Of a stretch of 64,000 nt of DNA, positions 50,170 through 58,244 are shown one piece after another (positions within the stretch are counted from its first letter, which is position 1; every line of letters starts with the position of its first letter). Source of the stretch: Adlercreutzia muris (lineage in GTDB: Bacteria; Actinomycetota; Coriobacteriia; Coriobacteriales; Eggerthellaceae). The notes under the pieces are model-generated. The model made no database searches. It saw only the letters and a program-made list of their open reading frames with translations, and was not told where the DNA came from. A program made the position numbers and the translations under genes. The DNA is taken from assembly GCF_008831045.1 (NCBI RefSeq), contig NZ_WAJS01000013.1:17599-81598 (forward strand), read 5' to 3'.

Positions 50170-51495
50170 GTGGGGAAGGGAAACGGCCGCGGGACGCTGG
50201 CGCTGCTGTTCGCGGCGGGGTTCTGCGCCTACGGATGCAATCATGCGTGCATGATCTACGTGCCCCTGTGCGTGGTTGCCCTGGGCGGCGACTTGTTCCA
50301 GGCGGGGCTGCAGGCCACGGTGTTTCTGGCCCTGGCGGTGGTCCTGCGCTTCGTCGTCGGGCCATGGGCCGACCGGAGGGGAGCGAAGGGGCCCATGCTG
50401 CTCGGTCTGGCGGCGTACGTGGTCGGCGCGCCTCTGCTGGGACTGTGCCACGACTTCGCGGCGGTTCTGGCGGTGCGCTGTCTGCAGGCCGTGGGGATGG
50501 CGGCGTTCTTTCCCTGCGCCATGGCGGCGGTGAGCGCGGCGAGCGCGCGGGCGCGGTCGGGGTTGGCGTTGGGGCTGTACCGATTCGTGTCGTCGGTGGC
50601 GCTCATGGTGGCCGCGCCTCTCATGTTCTCGCTGGTGGGTGCCGTCGGCTACGGCGTCGCCTTCGCCGGATGCGGGGCTTTGGCCGCCGTCGGGCTTCTC
50701 TGCGCGGTGCTCGTGCCCGCCCGCTGCTGCCGGCCGGCGGGAAGCGAGGGGGAGGCGAAAGGGGCGCGAGCGGGATGGCGGAGCGCATCGGGGGAGGATG
50801 CCGCGACGCCGGCGGACGAGGCGCGGACGGCGACGGCGGCAGCTTCGTCGGGAACGCAACGGGACGCTGCCGGGGCATTGCCGGGAGCGCGTCGGGAAGA
50901 CCTCGCGACGTCGGCGACCGCCCGGATGCCGGGAGACGGGCGCGCGGCGGTGGTCGTCGCGCTCGCCGTCACGCTTTTGTCTGCGCTCGGCTACGGCCTC
51001 GTCACCAACTTCGCCACTTCCTTCGCCGAGGCGGCGGCACCCGAGGCCAACGCGGGAATGCTCATGGCGCTCGTCGGGGCGGGCGGTCTTATCGCCAACC
51101 CGCTCGCGGGGTGGCTGGTGGATCGCAGGGCGGCTTCGGGGGTGGTGGCCGCCTTCGCTGCCGTCATGGGCGCGGGCATCGCCCTCGTGGCGGTGCTTCC
51201 GATGATTCCGGCTCTGCTCGCCGGAGCGGGGCTGCTCGTGGGCATCGGGTATTTCGGCACGGTCACGAGTGCGGTGGCGCTTCTGGCCAAGCGGGCGCCC
51301 GAGGGCCGCCGGGCCTCGCTTATCTCCCAGCAGCAGAACGCCGTGGACGTGGGCATCGGCGCCTCGGGCCTGCTCTTCGGCGCCCTCATCGTGGCCACGG
51401 GCGCGCCTGTCCTGTTCGCCCTCGCCGGGCTTTTCCTCGTCGTCGCCCCGCTCGCCCTCGCAATCCTCGCCACGAGACGACCTGTCGCGATGTGA
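50170..51495 (+). CDS. MFS transporter
   Basis: A 441-residue permease with about twelve transmembrane helices in two halves: the first about residues 8-195 and the second from about 260 to the end. The loop GPWADRRGAKGP between helices 2 and 3 is the MFS signature, repeated as GWLVDRRAASG in the second half. A charged, Ala-rich central loop (about 200-255) separates them. GTG 50170 has GAGGAGGGGAG upstream and is preferred over ATG 50131. Substrate unknown; position after a molybdoenzyme and Crp/Fnr regulator suggests uptake or release of the enzyme's substrate or product, which is inference. Confidence 0.85.
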   Translation: MGKGNGRGTLALLFAAGFCAYGCNHACMIYVPLCVVALGGDLFQAGLQATVFLALAVVLRFVVGPWADRRGAKGPMLLGLAAYVVGAPLLGLCHDFAAVLAVRCLQAVGMAAFFPCAMAAVSAASARARSGLALGLYRFVSSVALMVAAPLMFSLVGAVGYGVAFAGCGALAAVGLLCAVLVPARCCRPAGSEGEAKGARAGWRSASGEDAATPADEARTATAAASSGTQRDAAGALPGARREDLATSATARMPGDGRAAVVVALAVTLLSALGYGLVTNFATSFAEAAAPEANAGMLMALVGAGGLIANPLAGWLVDRRAASGVVAAFAAVMGAGIALVAVLPMIPALLAGAGLLVGIGYFGTVTSAVALLAKRAPEGRRASLISQQQNAVDVGIGASGLLFGALIVATGAPVLFALAGLFLVVAPLALAILATRRPVAM

Positions 51496-51549
51496 GCGCA
51501 AAGGGCCGAGCGCGTCGAGGCGGTGCCGAAATCTCGACAAATCGGTACA

Positions 51550-51632
51550 GACTCGACCGACTCGACAGGCTCGACAGGCTCGACAAGTGATTTGTCGAGG
51601 ACTCGACAAAAGGTTGTCGAGCCTGTCGAGTC
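51550..51632. repeat. Nested tandem and inverted repeats between convergent genes
   Basis: Four tandem 9-mers (GACTCGACC, then GACTCGACA and two copies of GGCTCGACA) occupy 51550-51585. An 18-bp perfect inverted repeat joins 51559-51576 to 51615-51632, and inside it CTCGACAA (51579-51586) pairs with TTGTCGAG (51592-51599). The array lies just after the MFS gene. It can form a large cruciform or RNA hairpin. Confidence 0.85.
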
Positions 51633-51672
51633 CCATGGGGCGGGTGCCGAGCTCTTGGCGGTTTCCAGGCAC

Positions 51673-51699
51673 AAAAGGAGCCACCTGAAGGTGGCTCCT
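51673..51699 (-). terminator. Terminator of BaeRF gene
   Basis: On the minus strand: GGAGCCACC/GGTGGCTCC stem with TTCA loop followed by TTTT, 69 bases after the stop codon of the BaeRF gene. Confidence 0.85.
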
Positions 51700-51767
51700 G
51701 GAAAGGCCGATGCGAGGCGGCGGCGTGTCGCGGGCTTTGCCGTGCGGCAGAGTTACGGCGCCAGCGC

Positions 51768-53018
51768 CTACTCCGCGTAGCGGAACAGTGCGGCCACCGG
51801 CGAGGCGGTGGGCATCTGATCCTGGTCCACGATGTAGATGTGGGCGTCCTGGGCCAGGGCTGCCTGGGCGAAGGCGTCGGTGATGTCGGGCGCGGCCGGG
51901 TCGATGTAGCCGTCGTCGACCGGGTTCGGGTTGCCGTCGAAGGTGACGGTGCCGGTGTTGATGTCGAAGCCGCCGGGCAGGATCTTCCCCTTCACCATGA
52001 ACAGAGCCGCCACGCGGCGCTCAGCGAGTGCCATACCGATGGCGTCGAAGTCGTCGGAGGCCTTCCCGTGGGCCGCATCGGCGCCGAACTGCTCAGCGGC
52101 CTGCTTGATGTTCGCATCGCGGATGCCGTCCATCACGGCCAGCGACTCATCCAAGAGCGCCTTGCCGTCAAGGCCGGCCGGATCCTTCTTGATGCCTTCG
52201 GGCAGCAGGTGGCGCAGGGTGCAGATCTTGCGGAAGGCGTGCTCGTACTCCTCGTCGCAGCATAGGATAATGGGCGTGGTGTCGTCGCGCACGAGGTAGT
52301 CGTTCACGGCCTTGTTCACGTAGCGGAACCACTGGGCGGCGTCTTCCTTCTTCACGTCGTTGCGCGACTGGTGGTCGTGGTACTGGCCCATGTGGCCTTC
52401 CAAGGTGATGTAGTCCAGGGCGCCCAGCTCGTCCTTCTTCATGTCGGCGGCGGTGTCGTCGCTGTTGGCGAAGAGCTCGCTGAAGAAGTCGTGCACCTCG
52501 CGCGGCAGCTGCTGGCGCTGAACATGGGTGCGGTCGCCCTTCACCCAGCTGAAGCGGTCGTTGCCCAGCTCCAGGATGTAGTACTCGGTGCCGTACTGGA
52601 AGTTGCGCAGCAGCGGCTTCACGAAATAGGTGTCGCCGGCGGCCACCATGGGATCGGGGGCGAAGAACAGGTTGTACACGTACACGTCGTCGTTGCCCAT
52701 GAGGAAGCCGAGGCCCTCGCCAGCGTGCAGCCACAGCGGCATGTCGGGATGGGCGAGCAGGTAGTCGGCTTTCTCCAGGATGCCCTTATAGGCGTCCTTG
52801 CCGTAGCTTTCGGCCAGGGTGCGCTCGGCGTCTTTCATGAGATCCTTGAACATGTCGCGATCCCAGATGTCGCGGCGTTCCTCGCGCTCGCTGTGGTGAA
52901 CGGGAATATACAGCGACACGACCGGTGCGGGCACATCGGAGAGGATGGCGGGGTCGAAGCCCTCCATTACGTGAATGCTCTCGTCGGTCTTGCGCAAGGT
53001 CTCCTTCTCGTCTTTCAT
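51768..53018 (-). CDS. BaeRF-family protein (release-factor-like, family 3)
   Basis: A 416-residue cytoplasmic protein with the layout of bacterial archaeo-eukaryotic release factor-like (BaeRF) proteins: VVSLYIPVHHS near residue 33, a helical region with ADYLLAHPDMPLWLHAGEGLGFLM, KPLLRNFQYGTEYYILELGNDRFSWVKGD (an RNA-contact-like hairpin), then a C-terminal domain ending YIVDQDQMPTASPVAALFRYAE. Family members are thought to act on stalled ribosomes or tRNA, but this is not well established. The GGAGGTTC ribosome site precedes ATG. Monocistronic between terminators. No GGQ motif was found. Confidence 0.75.
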   Translation of the reverse strand: MKDEKETLRKTDESIHVMEGFDPAILSDVPAPVVSLYIPVHHSEREERRDIWDRDMFKDLMKDAERTLAESYGKDAYKGILEKADYLLAHPDMPLWLHAGEGLGFLMGNDDVYVYNLFFAPDPMVAAGDTYFVKPLLRNFQYGTEYYILELGNDRFSWVKGDRTHVQRQQLPREVHDFFSELFANSDDTAADMKKDELGALDYITLEGHMGQYHDHQSRNDVKKEDAAQWFRYVNKAVNDYLVRDDTTPIILCCDEEYEHAFRKICTLRHLLPEGIKKDPAGLDGKALLDESLAVMDGIRDANIKQAAEQFGADAAHGKASDDFDAIGMALAERRVAALFMVKGKILPGGFDINTGTVTFDGNPNPVDDGYIDPAAPDITDAFAQAALAQDAHIYIVDQDQMPTASPVAALFRYAE

Positions 53019-53129
53019 GACGAACCTCCATAATAATCGGGAACTGCCGGGTCGCGCAGCCTTGGGGGCCAGCGTCCCGGAGCGATCCTGCGGGATCGCA
53101 CGGAGCGGATGGGAAGGCGTCGCGCAGTG

Positions 53130-53167
53130 AAAAGCATAGCCCCCGACCGGAGAAATCGGGGGCTATG
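53130..53167 (-). terminator. Terminator of P-type ATPase gene
   Basis: 12-bp stem CATAGCCCCCGA/TCGGGGGCTATG with a 9-base loop. On the minus strand it is followed by CTTTT, downstream of the ATPase stop. Confidence 0.85.
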
Positions 53168-53212
53168 GGCGGGTCTGTGAACTTCTGGTTGCCGAAATGC
53201 TGATTTGGGGGC

Positions 53213-55243
53213 TTACCGCTTCTCGTAGCGGCTCACGTTCATGGCGCGCATGGCGTTCAGGATGGCGATGACGGCCACGCCCACGTCGGCGAAGACGGCC
53301 ATCCACATGTTCGCGATGCCGAAGGCGGCCAGCACGAGCACGGCGAACTTGATGCCGAGGGCGAAGATGATGTTCTGCCACACGATGCGCATGGTGCGTC
53401 GGGCCACGTCGATGGCCTTCGCGATGTCGTCGGGGTTGTCGTTCATGAGCACGATGTCGGCGGCCTCGATGGCGGCGTCCGACCCCATGGCGCCCATGGC
53501 GATGCCGATGTCGGCGCGGGTGAGCACCGGCGCGTCGTTGATGCCGTCGCCGACGAAGGCGAGCTTGCCCTTGCCGCGGGTGTCGCGCTCGGTGGCGGCC
53601 AGCAGCTTTTCCACTTCCGCCACCTTGTCCTGGGGCAGCAGCTCGGCGTGCACCTCGTCGATACCGAGGCGGGCGGCGACCGAGGCGGCCACATCGGTGC
53701 GGTCTCCGGTGAGCATGACGGTCTTCCTCACGCCGGCCGCGTGCAAGTCGGCGATGGCCTGGGCTGCCGTGGGCTTGATGGTGTCGGCGATGACGATGGT
53801 GCCGAGGAAGGCCCCGTCGGCGGCAACGTACAGCACGGTGCCCGCAGCATCGGTCGCCTGGAAGGGCACGCCATGGGCGGCCATGAGCTTGCCGTTGCCC
53901 ACGAGCACGCCGCGACCGTCCACGACGGCCTCTACACCCTGGCCGCTCACCTCGCGCACGTCGCGGACGCGCTCGGCCAGCGGAGCGACGTTGGCAGCGG
54001 GTCGTTCCGCATTCGCCATGGCGTCGCCGCCCGACCGTTCCCCATTCGCCATGGCGTCGCCACCCGACCGTTCCCCCTTCGCCATGGCGTCGCCGTAGGC
54101 TCGCACCGATTGGGCGATGGGATGGGTGGAGAAAGCCTCGGCCGCGGCGGCGGTGGCCACAAGCTCGGCCTCGGTCACGCCGGGGGCGCACGCCAGCTCG
54201 GTCACGGCGAAGGTGCCGTCGGTGAGCGTGCCGGTCTTGTCGAACACGACGGTTTCCGTGGAGCCCAGGGCCTCCAGGTAGTTCGACCCCTTCACCAGAA
54301 TACCGAGGCGCGAGGCGCCCCCGATGCCGCCGAAGAACGACAGGGGCACCGAGATCACCAGCGCGCAGGGGCACGACACCACGAGGAAAGTGAGGCCGCG
54401 CAGCACCCAGTCGGCCCAATCGCCGCCGAACAGCAGCGGGGGCACGATGGCGAGCACGGCCGCCACGCCCACGACGATGGGGGTGTACACGCGGGCGAAG
54501 CGCGTGATGAAGTTCTCGGTGCGGGCCTTCTTCTCGGCGGCGTTCTCCACCAGTTCCAGGATGCGGCTCACGGTGGAGTCCTCGAAGGGCTTCGTGGCGC
54601 GTACCGTGAGCTTGCCCGTGAGGTTCACGCAGCCGGAGATAACCTCGTCGCCCGGGCGCGCCGTGCGGGGCACCGATTCGCCGGTGAGCGCTGCGGTATC
54701 GATCTGGCTGTCGCCGGTGAGGATGACGCCGTCCAGTGGGATGCGCTCGCCGGGCATGACGATGAACTCGTCGTCGGGGGCCAGCTCGAAGGGATCCACC
54801 TGCTTCAGTTTCCCCTCTTCCATGACGTTGGCGAACTCCGGCGCGATGTCCATCATATCGGCGATGGATTTCCGTGATTTGTCCACGGCATAGCTTTGGA
54901 ACAGCTCGCCTACCTGGAAGAACAGCATGACGGCGGCGCCCTCGGCCATGTGCGGCTCAGTGTGGGGGAACAGCACCAGCGCGAAGGCGCCGAAGGTGGC
55001 CACGGTCATGAGGAAGTCCTCGTCGAGGGCGTGGCCGCGGAAGAGGTTGCGGAAGGCGCTGGCGATGACGTCGTAGCCGGCGATGAGGTAGGGGATGAGG
55101 AAGAGCGCGAACTCGGCGTACACGTCGCCGGGGCTGCCGAAGGCGGCGCGCAAAAGGCCGGTCTCTTCCACGATGATGATGGCGAAGAAGATGACGAGGG
55201 CGACGATGATGCGGGTGAGGAGGCGTTTTTGCTTGGGGCTCAT
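53213..55243 (-). CDS. Heavy-metal-exporting P1B-type ATPase
   Basis: A 676-residue cation ATPase. The sequence shows the TGES phosphatase motif, the membrane CPC motif (SCPCALVISVP), the phosphorylation site DKTGTLTDG, the HP motif in STHPIAQ and hinge GDGINDAP. CPC with a later KF-type helix (GIKFAVLVLAAFG) fits Zn/Cd/Pb exporters. The N-terminal metal-binding domain is absent, its place taken by the separate HMA protein at 55417. The nucleotide-binding domain contains three tandem 11-residue repeats (GDAMAKGERSG-type, about residues 385-415). The final gene of a minus-strand ArsR-HMA-ATPase module. Confidence 0.95.
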   Translation of the reverse strand: MSPKQKRLLTRIIVALVIFFAIIIVEETGLLRAAFGSPGDVYAEFALFLIPYLIAGYDVIASAFRNLFRGHALDEDFLMTVATFGAFALVLFPHTEPHMAEGAAVMLFFQVGELFQSYAVDKSRKSIADMMDIAPEFANVMEEGKLKQVDPFELAPDDEFIVMPGERIPLDGVILTGDSQIDTAALTGESVPRTARPGDEVISGCVNLTGKLTVRATKPFEDSTVSRILELVENAAEKKARTENFITRFARVYTPIVVGVAAVLAIVPPLLFGGDWADWVLRGLTFLVVSCPCALVISVPLSFFGGIGGASRLGILVKGSNYLEALGSTETVVFDKTGTLTDGTFAVTELACAPGVTEAELVATAAAAEAFSTHPIAQSVRAYGDAMAKGERSGGDAMANGERSGGDAMANAERPAANVAPLAERVRDVREVSGQGVEAVVDGRGVLVGNGKLMAAHGVPFQATDAAGTVLYVAADGAFLGTIVIADTIKPTAAQAIADLHAAGVRKTVMLTGDRTDVAASVAARLGIDEVHAELLPQDKVAEVEKLLAATERDTRGKGKLAFVGDGINDAPVLTRADIGIAMGAMGSDAAIEAADIVLMNDNPDDIAKAIDVARRTMRIVWQNIIFALGIKFAVLVLAAFGIANMWMAVFADVGVAVIAILNAMRAMNVSRYEKR
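54003..54094. repeat. 33-bp tandem repeats inside P-type ATPase gene
   Basis: Three near-identical copies with exact 33-bp period, starting at 54003, 54036 and 54069. The in-frame unit encodes GDAMANGERSG-like 11-mers in the nucleotide-binding domain between the HP motif and GDGINDAP. Copy number changes would preserve the reading frame. Confidence 0.9.
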
Positions 55244-55416
55244 GGTGGGGTCCTGTTTCTTGCCGTTCGCGCGAGGCTTCGGGGTAATACTCGATGCTCA
55301 GACAGTCCTCGCTCGGCGGAAGTGTCCACCGGACACTTCCGTTCGCTGCGGAACTGCGCGTCGAGCATCACCCCGAACCCTCGCGCTGCTCTTACAAATC
55401 GGAAAAATGCTCGGTT

Positions 55417-55644
55417 CTACCGTTTGATGAGGCAGTCTTTCTCGTAGCTGGTGCATACCTGCTGGGCGGCGTCGACGATGGCGGCGAAGGCCTCGGCATC
55501 GTCGGTGTCGGCGTCGATGACGAGCTTGCTCGTCATGAAGGAGATGGACGCCTTGTTCACGCCGGGCAGCTGGTTGATGCCCGTTTCCATCTTCGCGGCG
55601 CAGTTGGCGCAGTCGAGGTTCTCCAGCTTGAATGATTTCCGCAT
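55417..55644 (-). CDS. Heavy-metal-associated (HMA) metallochaperone
   Basis: A 75-residue HMA/ferredoxin-like domain protein with metal-binding CANC (in NLDCANCAAKMETGI) and a later CTSYEKDC tail. It is the stand-alone counterpart of the N-terminal domain missing from the P-type ATPase and should deliver Zn/Cd/Cu-type metal to it, or sense it. GAAAGGAA precedes ATG 55644. It lies between the ArsR gene and the ATPase gene on the minus strand; a much longer open frame on the same strand upstream of this start is a shadow. Two G9 runs lie in the gap before it. Confidence 0.9.
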   Translation of the reverse strand: MRKSFKLENLDCANCAAKMETGINQLPGVNKASISFMTSKLVIDADTDDAEAFAAIVDAAQQVCTSYEKDCLIKR

Positions 55645-55754
55645 GGTAGTTCCTTTCTCGGCGGGGTCCCTTCGGGGGGGGGACGTGGTGGTGGCTTGCG
55701 GGTGGTCGAGCGGTCGGGCTCGGGGGGGGGCGTGCTTGGGGTGCGCGGTGCGGG

Positions 55755-56159
55755 TTACTCGCAGACGTGGGTCATGCCCTGGGCGAGCATGGTGAACACG
55801 TGGTCGTCGGACAGCGAGTAGATGACGTTCTTGCCATCGCGGGCGGCTTTCACGAGGCGGGCCTGCTTCAAGGTGCGCAGCTGGTGGCTCACCGCGCTTT
55901 GGGTGCAGCCGACGGCCTCGGTGATGTCGGTGACGCTTAGGGGGCCGCCCATGAGCGCGAACAGGATCTTGATGCGCGTGGTGTCCGAGAACGCCTTGAA
56001 CAGGTCGGCCACATCGAAGAGCAGCTCCTCGTCGGGCATTTCCGTAAACAAGGTGGCCGTGGATTCGCGGTTGCAACCGCAGGGGCAGTCGATCATCTGG
56101 GCGCAGGCGGTTTCCACGACCTGCTGTGCCTCTTGTTCCAGTGATGCGGGCTTAGCCAT
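55755..56159 (-). CDS. ArsR/SmtB-family metal-responsive repressor
   Basis: A 134-residue winged-helix repressor (LFKAFSDTTRIKILFALMGGPLSVTDITEAV and GCTQSAVSHQLRTLKQARLV; the recognition helix is in SAVSHQLR). The N-terminal CPCGC and the preceding Cys give Cys ligands as in CadC-type sensors. Metal binding would release the repressor from the operator at 56186-56203, which overlaps its own promoter. AAGGAG precedes ATG 56159; nine codons upstream in frame are less likely. It controls the HMA and ATPase genes that follow on the same strand. Confidence 0.93.
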   Translation of the reverse strand: MAKPASLEQEAQQVVETACAQMIDCPCGCNRESTATLFTEMPDEELLFDVADLFKAFSDTTRIKILFALMGGPLSVTDITEAVGCTQSAVSHQLRTLKQARLVKAARDGKNVIYSLSDDHVFTMLAQGMTHVCE

Positions 56160-56185
56160 GGCGGCTCCTTCTGAACGTAACAACA

Positions 56186-56231
56186 TATGAACAACTATTC
56201 ATAAGTATAGGCAATGTCACAACGCTGTCAA
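56186..56231 (-). promoter_or_regulatory. ArsR-type promoter and operator
   Basis: On the minus strand, TTGACA (56231-56226), a 16-bp spacer and TATACT (56209-56204) form a near-consensus promoter. Directly after it lies the inverted repeat TATGAA-N6-TTCATA (56186-56203), matching the general form of CadC/SmtB operators, so bound repressor would cover the transcription start. Confidence 0.88.
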
Positions 56232-56446
56232 GGGGGAGTGGGGGAGATTCTACTTTTCCGCTCAGCGGCAAGCAAAGCGTAACGACGCCGTTGTCCGTTT
56301 CCGCAGCCCCCAGCGCTACCATGGGGGCGAGGCGCTGTTCGGCACGGCGGCTCGGGATGGCGGCGCCGTTGTCGCGCCGTTGTCCTGCCCCGTTCCCGTT
56401 CTTGTTCCCGATGCGCCCTGAGCAACGATTCTCGGAAGGTGATGTC

Positions 56447-56824
56447 ATGAGAGCTTATCAGGTTGTCGATGCCGATTACGTGGAGCGCGAGAGAGGGTCC
56501 ATGCCCTTGGTGGACGTGCGGCCGCCGTTGCTCTACGATGCGGGCCACATTCCCACAGCGCTGAACGTGCGCCTCGATGTGGCGGCGGCCAGCGACGACC
56601 CGGCCGAAACCTTGGCCGAGCTGTTCCGCGGCGAGGGCATCTTCCCCGAAGACGCCGTCATCGTGTACTGCCAGTCGGGCATCCACGCGAAGATTGCCTG
56701 CGACTATCTGGCGAGCGTGGGCTATACCGAGCTGCGGCTGTACGCCGGCAGCATGAACGATTGGGTGGGCGATCCGGCCCGGCCCGTGGAGGTCTCCGAA
56801 GCGGTGTTCGCGCGGGCCTCATAG
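56447..56824 (+). CDS. Rhodanese-like sulfurtransferase
   Basis: A 125-residue single rhodanese domain. The active-site loop is YCQSGIHA (catalytic Cys75), and the conserved VDVRPPLLYDAGHIPTALN and LRLYAGSMNDWV segments are present. It transfers sulfane sulfur in the cytoplasm; the acceptor is unknown. ATG 56447 follows GGAAGGTGA. The DAACS symporter gene follows 17 bases downstream and is probably co-transcribed. The function of the pair is unclear. Confidence 0.92.
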   Translation: MRAYQVVDADYVERERGSMPLVDVRPPLLYDAGHIPTALNVRLDVAAASDDPAETLAELFRGEGIFPEDAVIVYCQSGIHAKIACDYLASVGYTELRLYAGSMNDWVGDPARPVEVSEAVFARAS

Positions 56825-56841
56825 GGAAAGGGGAGAGAGCG

Positions 56842-58146
56842 ATGGAGACGACGAAGCGCGGCGGCGCGGCCATTCTCAAGCAGGTGGTCACGAGCCTGCC
56901 CTTCATATTGCTGGTGGCGGTGGCGGCGGGCCTCGGGATTGGTTCGGTGACGTCTGCCGAGGTCATTGCCGTGGTGGCTACCATTGGCGACGTGCTGCGG
57001 CAGGTCATCGTGTTCTGCGTGCCGCTCATCATCGTCGGCTTCATCGCGCCGTCCATTGCCAAGCTGGGCGAGAACGTGTCGCGCATTCTGGGCGTGGCGC
57101 TTCTTGCGGCCTACCTGTCTACCCTGGGAGCCGCGCTGCTTTCCATGGCCGCGGGCTTCGGGATCATTCCGCACCTTACCCTGGCCGAGGGCGCGGAGGC
57201 CCTGCGCGAGGTGCCCAGCTTGGAGTTTCCCCTTGACATTCCCGCCATCATGCCCGTGACAAGCGCCCTGGCCCTGGCGCTCATGCTGGGTCTGGCGGCG
57301 GTGTGGGCGAAGGCGTCGCGGTTCACGGCGCTATTGGTGGAGTTCCAGCGCATGGTGCTGACCATTGTGGTGAAGATCGTCATTCCCATTCTGCCGTTCT
57401 TCATCGTGTGCACCTTCGCCGGTCTGGCCTGGGAAGGGACGCTCACGAGCCAGCTGCCGGTGTTCCTGGTGGTTATTGCCATCGTGCTCGTGGGGCACTT
57501 CGTGTGGCTCGGGGTGCTCTACGGTGCAGCTGGGGCCTACTCGCGCACGAATCCCTGGGAGGTGCTGCGCCATTACGGGGCGGCCTACCTGACGGCCGTG
57601 GGCACCATGTCGTCGGCGGCCACCCTGGGCGTGGCGCTGGAATGCGCCGGCCAGGCGAAGACCCTGCGGCGCGACATGGTGAGCTTCGGCATTCCGCTGT
57701 TCGCCAACATCCATCTGTGCGGATCGGTGCTCACCGAGGTGTTCTTCTGCATGGTGGTGTCCCAAATTCTGTACGGAGCGCTGCCGAGCCTGCCGACGAT
57801 GCTTTTGTTCTGCGTGCTTTTGGGCGTGTTCGCCATCGGGGCGCCGGGGGTGCCGGGCGGCACGGTGATGGCCTCGCTCGGCTTGGTCACGGGCCTTTTG
57901 GGCTTCGATGGGGCCGGTACGGCGCTGGTTCTCACAGTGTTTGCGCTGCAGGACAGCTTCGGCACCGCCTGCAACGTGACCGGCGACGGGGCCCTCACGC
58001 TGATTCTCACGGGCTATGCGAACCGCCATGAGGTGGCCGACGCCATGGCCCCTGCCGATGAGGCGTTCTTCGACGGGGAAGTGGCCGAAGCCGCCGGCGC
58101 CGGTCGCGGCAAGCCGGCCGGCGAGGGGGCGACGAGCCGCTCCTGA
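56842..58146 (+). CDS. Dicarboxylate/amino acid:cation symporter (DAACS)
   Basis: A 434-residue transporter with the glutamate transporter homologue (GltPh/DctA) pattern, about eight helices and two re-entrant loops. Key segments are GTMSSAATLGVALECAG (HP1-like), FANIHLCGSVLTE, GAPGVPGGTVMASL (HP2-like) and DSFGTACNVTGDG, where the Asp and Asn residues bind substrate and Na+. The classical SSSAAT reads MSSAAT here. It would take up an acidic or polar amino acid or dicarboxylate with cations. RBS AAGGGGAGAG. Co-transcribed with the rhodanese gene upstream. The last 35 residues form a charged tail. Confidence 0.9.
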   Translation: METTKRGGAAILKQVVTSLPFILLVAVAAGLGIGSVTSAEVIAVVATIGDVLRQVIVFCVPLIIVGFIAPSIAKLGENVSRILGVALLAAYLSTLGAALLSMAAGFGIIPHLTLAEGAEALREVPSLEFPLDIPAIMPVTSALALALMLGLAAVWAKASRFTALLVEFQRMVLTIVVKIVIPILPFFIVCTFAGLAWEGTLTSQLPVFLVVIAIVLVGHFVWLGVLYGAAGAYSRTNPWEVLRHYGAAYLTAVGTMSSAATLGVALECAGQAKTLRRDMVSFGIPLFANIHLCGSVLTEVFFCMVVSQILYGALPSLPTMLLFCVLLGVFAIGAPGVPGGTVMASLGLVTGLLGFDGAGTALVLTVFALQDSFGTACNVTGDGALTLILTGYANRHEVADAMAPADEAFFDGEVAEAAGAGRGKPAGEGATSRS

Positions 58147-58244
58147 TTTCCCAACAGGCCCTTGACAGGTTCGGCCCTCGAGCGCGCTCGAGTCCCGTTC
58201 CCGCTACCATAGGGGGAAACTACTTCGCGAGAGAGGGAGCACCC

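Noticed and set aside
51550..51632. CRISPR array
   Set aside because: Repeat units are 9 bp, contiguous and without spacers; no cas genes are present.
55645..56076. Long minus-strand extension of the HMA gene
   Set aside because: His/Arg/Pro-rich composition, overlaps the ArsR gene in another frame, and a good ribosome site lies at the ATG of the HMA domain.
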